Origin: Arctopsyche grandis
Lineage: Eukaryota > Arthropoda > Insecta > Trichoptera > Hydropsychidae
Direction: 5' to 3'
NCBI RefSeq assembly: GCF_051622035.1
Contig: NC_135361.1
Span: 24,669,205 to 24,733,204 of the forward strand
Length of the DNA stretch: 64,000 nucleotides
Part shown: piece by piece, positions 59,167 through 64,000 of the stretch
Numbering within the stretch: position 1 is the stretch's first letter
How the letters are laid out: every line of letters starts with the position of its first letter
Notes under the pieces: model-generated
Told to the model about the DNA's origin: nothing
Seen by the model: only the letters and a program-made list of their open reading frames with translations
Database searches by the model: none
Translations under genes and position numbers: made by a program

Positions 59167-60203
59167 CTAGCTGAACCCAGCATGAGTCGCAATGCCACAA
59201 TAACGCATGCAATTCCCGTTCCTGTTCCCATTCCTGTTTCTCGATGTGTTTCAATAAGTGAATATTTTAATTACAAATTAATACTTAATAATCAAATTAA
59301 ATTATAGTAATGATAGCACTGTTCGATACGAAAAATGGTTCAGAGAGGAGATATGACTTTTCTTATAGATCTATGCCCAGTAAATACGAATCTGGTAGTA
59401 AAAAATGTTGTTTGGCTCAAGATTCGGAGATATTATACATTATGTGTTTTTTAAATCGCGCGATTTTTCTATATCTTGGTGTTGTTCGGTCGATGTCTCA
59501 AAATCTAAATCTATGAATTTTCTGTTCAAATGAATATTGGAATCTATAGTTGGGTATTTTATCTTTCATTTGTAGAACTTTTCAACTTTCAAATCTCTCT
59601 AAGTAGTCGTCCAGTTCAAATCAAAAGTCAAAAGTACGTATTTTCACTTGGGATTTTTTCCCACTATTAATACTATTTTATATTGAGTATTTTCTATTGA
59701 AACATGTTTATTGGGATAGTGTTCTGGTCACACTATTTTTTGTTTTCGTTTAAAAGGGTTAATTAGAAGTGTGCTGAATTTTAAATCAGTAGAATTGCGA
59801 GCTAAAAATTCGTACTATGAAGCACGGTTTTGTTTGTGTTCACTGAGCATAGATCTATAAGAAAAGTCATATCTCGTCTCTGAACCATAAAAAAAGTCGT
59901 GATTTGTCGAACAGTGTAATTTGTCGGAAAAACGCAGGCGGCGAACACATTAGAAATTATTCAATTGTTTGTTTAATCTACCCTAACAATGCAGGAGGCG
60001 ACGCAAACACAAATTAAATTATTGCGTTGCAATGCCACTCATTCCTGTTTTCCCGTTCCCGTTCCCGTTTTTGGGCGATTTTTTTTTACAGAAACCATGC
60101 AAACAAAAACTAATGTATGTAAGTTTCATCGCAATCTGTTGAATGGTATAGACATGCATACGTGACAGACATTCAAAAATTGATTTTTATAAATACATAT
60201 AGA
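59167..60203 (-). mobile_element. Helitron (1037 bp), GTTCCC family, in tandem with the previous one
   Basis: The 3' end CTAG (59167-59170) lies two bases from the 5' end of the 58794-59164 copy. The body has GTTCCC hexamers at both ends and CTACCCTAACAATGCAGG, as in 13334-13756. The 5' end TCTATATGTATTTATAAAAA closes at 60203 before T. Inner DNA at 59300-59930 includes an inverted pair around ATAGATCTATG. Confidence 0.65.
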
Positions 60204-62040
60204 TTTGATTAATAATGCCTAATTTTGACATATTTTCACGTATGGTCATACGACATAGTATGGTCTTTGTTTCCATACAAAGCATCTTGCAAATTTCCCA
60301 TCACATGATCTCTTGCATGTGAGATTGCTCCTCCATGAAGAGTTTTTATAGGATGCGAGGATCCGATGCTGAGGTGAATATATTTTCCCCCTTTTTACGA
60401 TGCACATTTTAAGTAGAAAACGTTGTAACCAATACGTCCATTTGGTTAAGGCGACACTGGAAGCGTAAAAAAGAACCATGAAATACAATAATTTTATTTC
60501 CCCCTGAGGATGAATTACTTATACTTACGTAGGTGCATGTGAAATTCTCGTACACAAGTCACTCAAGTGTCAGATAATTCAATTCGATGGTCCTCTAAAG
60601 TTTGAATTATTTTTTGCAATAATCGCCAAGGAACGTTGCACATTCTTATCGCTAGATCGACAAGGATGCTCTTTCGGGTATATACACGATATAATTTGCG
60701 ACAAGATCCTTTTACGAGGCATTGTCTTGTTGGGTTCGGCCATTAGGACGCTTAATTTTAATAAGCGGACGTCAGTTCTGATAAAATCTGGGGTATAGTA
60801 GCCGTCAATCCTTTTGAATGTAGCCAAATGTATCGATTTAATATTATAATACATCTGTTTTTGTTTGTATTATGACGTTAAGATTAATTTAAATCTTTTA
60901 ATATCGGAATTGCTAATTTAATTTTGGACGAATTTTTTTTTTGTTGGAACTGAATCAGGAATTATGCATGTATATATCTACAGTGATACCTTCAATAAAT
61001 TCTAGGTAACTTTTTCAAAATGAATTGCTTGAAAGTTAGTAGGTCGAAGTGAGTTACTCGAATGGCAATTTATCGAAGCGCGAGTCATTCGAACGACTCA
61101 TTTTTCGATCGACAAAATTCTCGAATGATAAATTGTTCGAATACGTTAACGTTAAAATTGCACATTAGTTTTGATAATTTCAAGTTTATTTAAAACATTA
61201 TATGTTATCGTATTTAATAGTGATTTATTTAAAAAATAATGATTGGGAAAGAGATGAATTGGAGAAACCAATTTTAATGTTCATATTTATATTATTTATG
61301 TACAGTAAATATGACAAACATAAAAAAAACGTGTAAATTCCTAAACGCTACATGGTTTTATTACGTTTAAATATCATAATTTTACTGTAAATATTTAAAA
61401 TTAATGGTTGCTTTACAATAAAGCTACAAAATTAAACAATTTGTTCAATTAACTGGATTTAATTCATTTGACACAGGTGAGAATTCCTTTTTTAAGGTAA
61501 TAAGTTTGAAAATTATGTTACTAGACCATATTTTGACATCGTATCGAAAAATAACGTTACAGTGAGTGCAGATTATTAAATATATTACCACCGGTTTGAA
61601 CTTGGCTGGCAATACGCGTTCGAACAATGCATTATTCGATAAATTGGAATTTGAAATATATGTCTCTCGAATAACTGCGTTTCCACGAAAACACCGCTTG
61701 TATAATAAGCATTCCGTGAATGGATTTCGATGAATTTCTTTTGAAAAATTCAATACTTTCAATACGACTGATTCAATAATCTATTTAAATATTTATCACT
61801 GCAAATCATTGAAATCATTTGTTTTTCATTGAACATGTATCTATATAGAAATAAATTGAATCCGAAGCCGAACCTGTTTGTTTAAACGTTAGGGAAACTG
61901 AACATTTTTTGAAATTTTCCACCGGTATTCCAATTGAATTGGTTTAATGGGATTTGATTTAGGATTTTTTTTAAATTATAAATCAAATCCTAAGTTTATA
62001 GACAATTGATATAAATTTATGCACTAGACATATGTAGCTC
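60204..62040. other. Unique DNA with a TCGAA-rich patch, no gene seen
   Basis: Frames of 80-105 codons occur on the - strand at 60246-60854 and 61445-61762. None shows a known family or splice structure. A cluster of TCGAA motifs lies at 61042-61143. Confidence 0.4.
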
Positions 62041-62116
62041 AACACTGGATCAGGACTTAAGCCCGTGACTCCTAAGATATTAGAATTATATGCCTACAAC
62101 TGAGCTATACTGCTGG
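62041..62116 (-). mobile_element. SINE head only (tRNA-like Pol III promoter)
   Basis: The complement of the tRNA-like head: GGACTTAAGCCCGTGACTCC, then CAACTGAGCTATACTGCTGG. The body and hairpin are missing, so this is a 5' remnant rather than a tRNA gene. Confidence 0.6.
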
Positions 62117-63689
62117 TTAAATTAAAAAAAGCCCATAGAATAAGTTTTCACTAAAAAACAATCTATTTTCCCGAACATTTCCATTACAATAGAACCTGAA
62201 TACCTATGTAAGCAGTAATTGTATACATATATGTATAGTCTTGATAGTTTCGTAGTTCCGACTATATTTTACGTATAATAAATAAAAATCAATACAATCA
62301 ACTTTAGTTTAAAACTAATAGAATCAGATACAAAGTACCGTATAAGATACGAAGCAAACTCTTTATATTATTACCCAACAGATTAATAGTAGAATTTGAT
62401 TCGTTTCGATTTGTGTAATGAAAAAAGTTTTAAGTACGTTTCTTTTGCGACTTATTTTCTATTATACCTACATACATACTAAACTTTCTCAATTCGTTCA
62501 AGATTTAATGAAATAATAGAAAAACACTTCATACAACGTACCCCATTCAGATAAATCAATACCTTTTCAATAAGTTTATACCAATAAAATCTCGTTAGAA
62601 CATATTGCGACACTGTTAAGTGCATATTGCAATTATCGCCCGTGAGCGAAATTAGCCTACACCAAAGTGCACACTCACGAGCCGAAGAGAAGATGCAATT
62701 AATTACAATATAATCAGACGGAAGTTGCAGTGCATAAAGCGGGAATGTCAACAAAGCCATCGATTATTAAACCTCATGTATTATGTACTAATTAAATTCT
62801 GATCTTAACCCGGCCCATGTCTGCGAATATATTGCGACTGGGGTCGTTGCACACCCCATCTCCTCTCTCGATATTACATAGATCGTGCATCCCCAAGCAC
62901 ACATCAAAGGCTCGTTTTATCTAAAACAGATACACTAAATAGTTTAAAATCTGATAAATTATGTAATCTCATTCAACGCTCCAAAGCCTGCTAATAGGAT
63001 TACAGTTTGCGGAAAGCGCTTATTTGTTGTTTTTAGTATGCTTGAAATCGGATTATTTTTTTTGTTGTATTTCGGTTGTGGCCATTAATGCGTTACTCTT
63101 TGTTTAAATGACTCGTAAGAGATTATGCATAATGACGATGTATTTTAATTAGTAGAATGTTTGAGTCATAAGTTGACAGTTCGTAATTATATGTGTGTAC
63201 GTGGGATGTTTAAATGACGTTCCTTCATTAATCTATCATTATGTTTAATGTATGTAAGCATTCCTGCAAGTAATTAATAACGATGATCTACAAAATATTG
63301 AAGTTACGTTAAGACAAGATCAAATTTTAAAAATATATTCATGTAAGTCGGACGGCAACCATGACAGGTGGGCGCTTTATCAGCGACTTTCTAGATATGC
63401 CGGTAAATCTATAGATGAAAATGTTTATCAAAATATGACAATTTTATTTAAAATAGGTTTTTAGAGTCTAATCTAATCACATTTTTTTAAATACTTTTTC
63501 TGCATTTTGTATACAAAGCATCAATATATAAAGTATTGTTTTATTATTTTGATTTCGGTAATTTCCTATTAACATTCTAGATGAATTCGGAAATTAATAA
63601 AACGTATCTTTATCTATAGATCTCAACGTTTCAATTGATAATTTTTTTACGAATAAAAAAATCAGTAATCTCTATTTAGTCATTTCATG
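62117..63689. other. AT-rich unique DNA, no gene seen
   Basis: Short frames only. Confidence 0.45.
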
Positions 63690-63876
63690 TGGGCCAAAAT
63701 TAATCACCTTACTTTGACTGTCTGTATTTTTTTTTAAATAATGTTAAAAATGCAAAATTTTAATATTATTTTTAATTAAATTACTATTATATTTAATTAT
63801 ATATGATAATAGATGAAATAATACGGATAGTAAGAAATATGATGACATTCAAAGTAGGGTGATTAATTTTGGCCCA
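63690..63876. mobile_element. Tc1/mariner-like MITE with 28-bp TIRs
   Basis: TGGGCCAAAATTAATCACCT at the left and AGGGTGATTAATTTTGGCCCA at the right are inverted and extend through TACTTTGA/TCAAAGTA with one mismatch. It is 187 bp and AT-rich inside. The sequence style resembles Tc1/mariner ends; a TA duplication is not clear. Confidence 0.7.
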
Positions 63877-64000
63877 TTTTATACAAGTGTATTGAAATGA
63901 TGCGTATGAAAATATACGTACATAAGCAATATGTAATTATACATCTAAGCATTGTGTACTTACATATATCAATGCTTACTTACACTTCAAGTTGATCGTA

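Noticed and set aside
60246..60854. Two - strand frames as a gene
   Set aside because: They lie in different frames with no family resemblance, splice pairing or start context.

Overview
This is a eukaryotic, AT-rich, repeat-dense window from an arthropod, almost certainly an insect. It has spliced genes with GT-AG introns, a crossveinless-2 (BMPER) orthologue, cysteine-rich TIL-domain proteins, tRNA-derived SINEs, Helitrons and hAT elements. ACATATGTATGTA-type simple motifs occur throughout. The sequence alone does not settle the order.

Only two host genes are supported, both on the + strand. (1) About 7.69-32.40 kb holds the 3' five exons of crossveinless-2, an extracellular BMP-signalling modulator. 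They encode VWC1 (second half) to VWC5, a VWD domain and a C8 domain. The signal peptide and the first half of VWC1 were not found, so 1-7.69 kb is probably the end of an upstream intron. The intron at 8,237-30,624 is 22.4 kb long and full of transposon remnants. (2) 39,180-44,085 is a complete seven-exon gene: a signal-peptide exon followed by six exons of one TIL domain each, all joined by phase-1 introns (452 residues). It looks like a secreted multi-domain protease-inhibitor-like protein.

The rest is mostly mobile DNA, often nested. There is a 2.9-kb hAT element (47,137-50,061) with perfect 8-bp target-site duplications and a transposase frame broken only by two in-frame stop codons. Four shorter hAT-like elements occur at 27,656, 28,254 (nested in the former), 41,995 and 46,256. 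Several Helitron families have A^T insertion sites and CTAG 3' ends, and two pairs are in tandem. A tRNA-derived SINE family (about a dozen copies) ends in a hairpin built from the palindromic arms CCAGGAAGGC/GCCTTCCTGG. There are TTAA-flanked elements sharing a TIR, Tc1/mariner-like and other palindromic MITEs, decayed non-LTR reverse-transcriptase 3' ends on the - strand, and a GGCCGAA-GGACA repeat.

From 44 kb to the right end no host gene was recognised. This half is transposons separated by AT-rich unique DNA. The observations most worth checking are the SINE 3' hairpin, the matched disulfide loss in the TIL gene, the apparent lack of a TIL domain at the cv-2 C terminus, and the tandem Helitron pairs.
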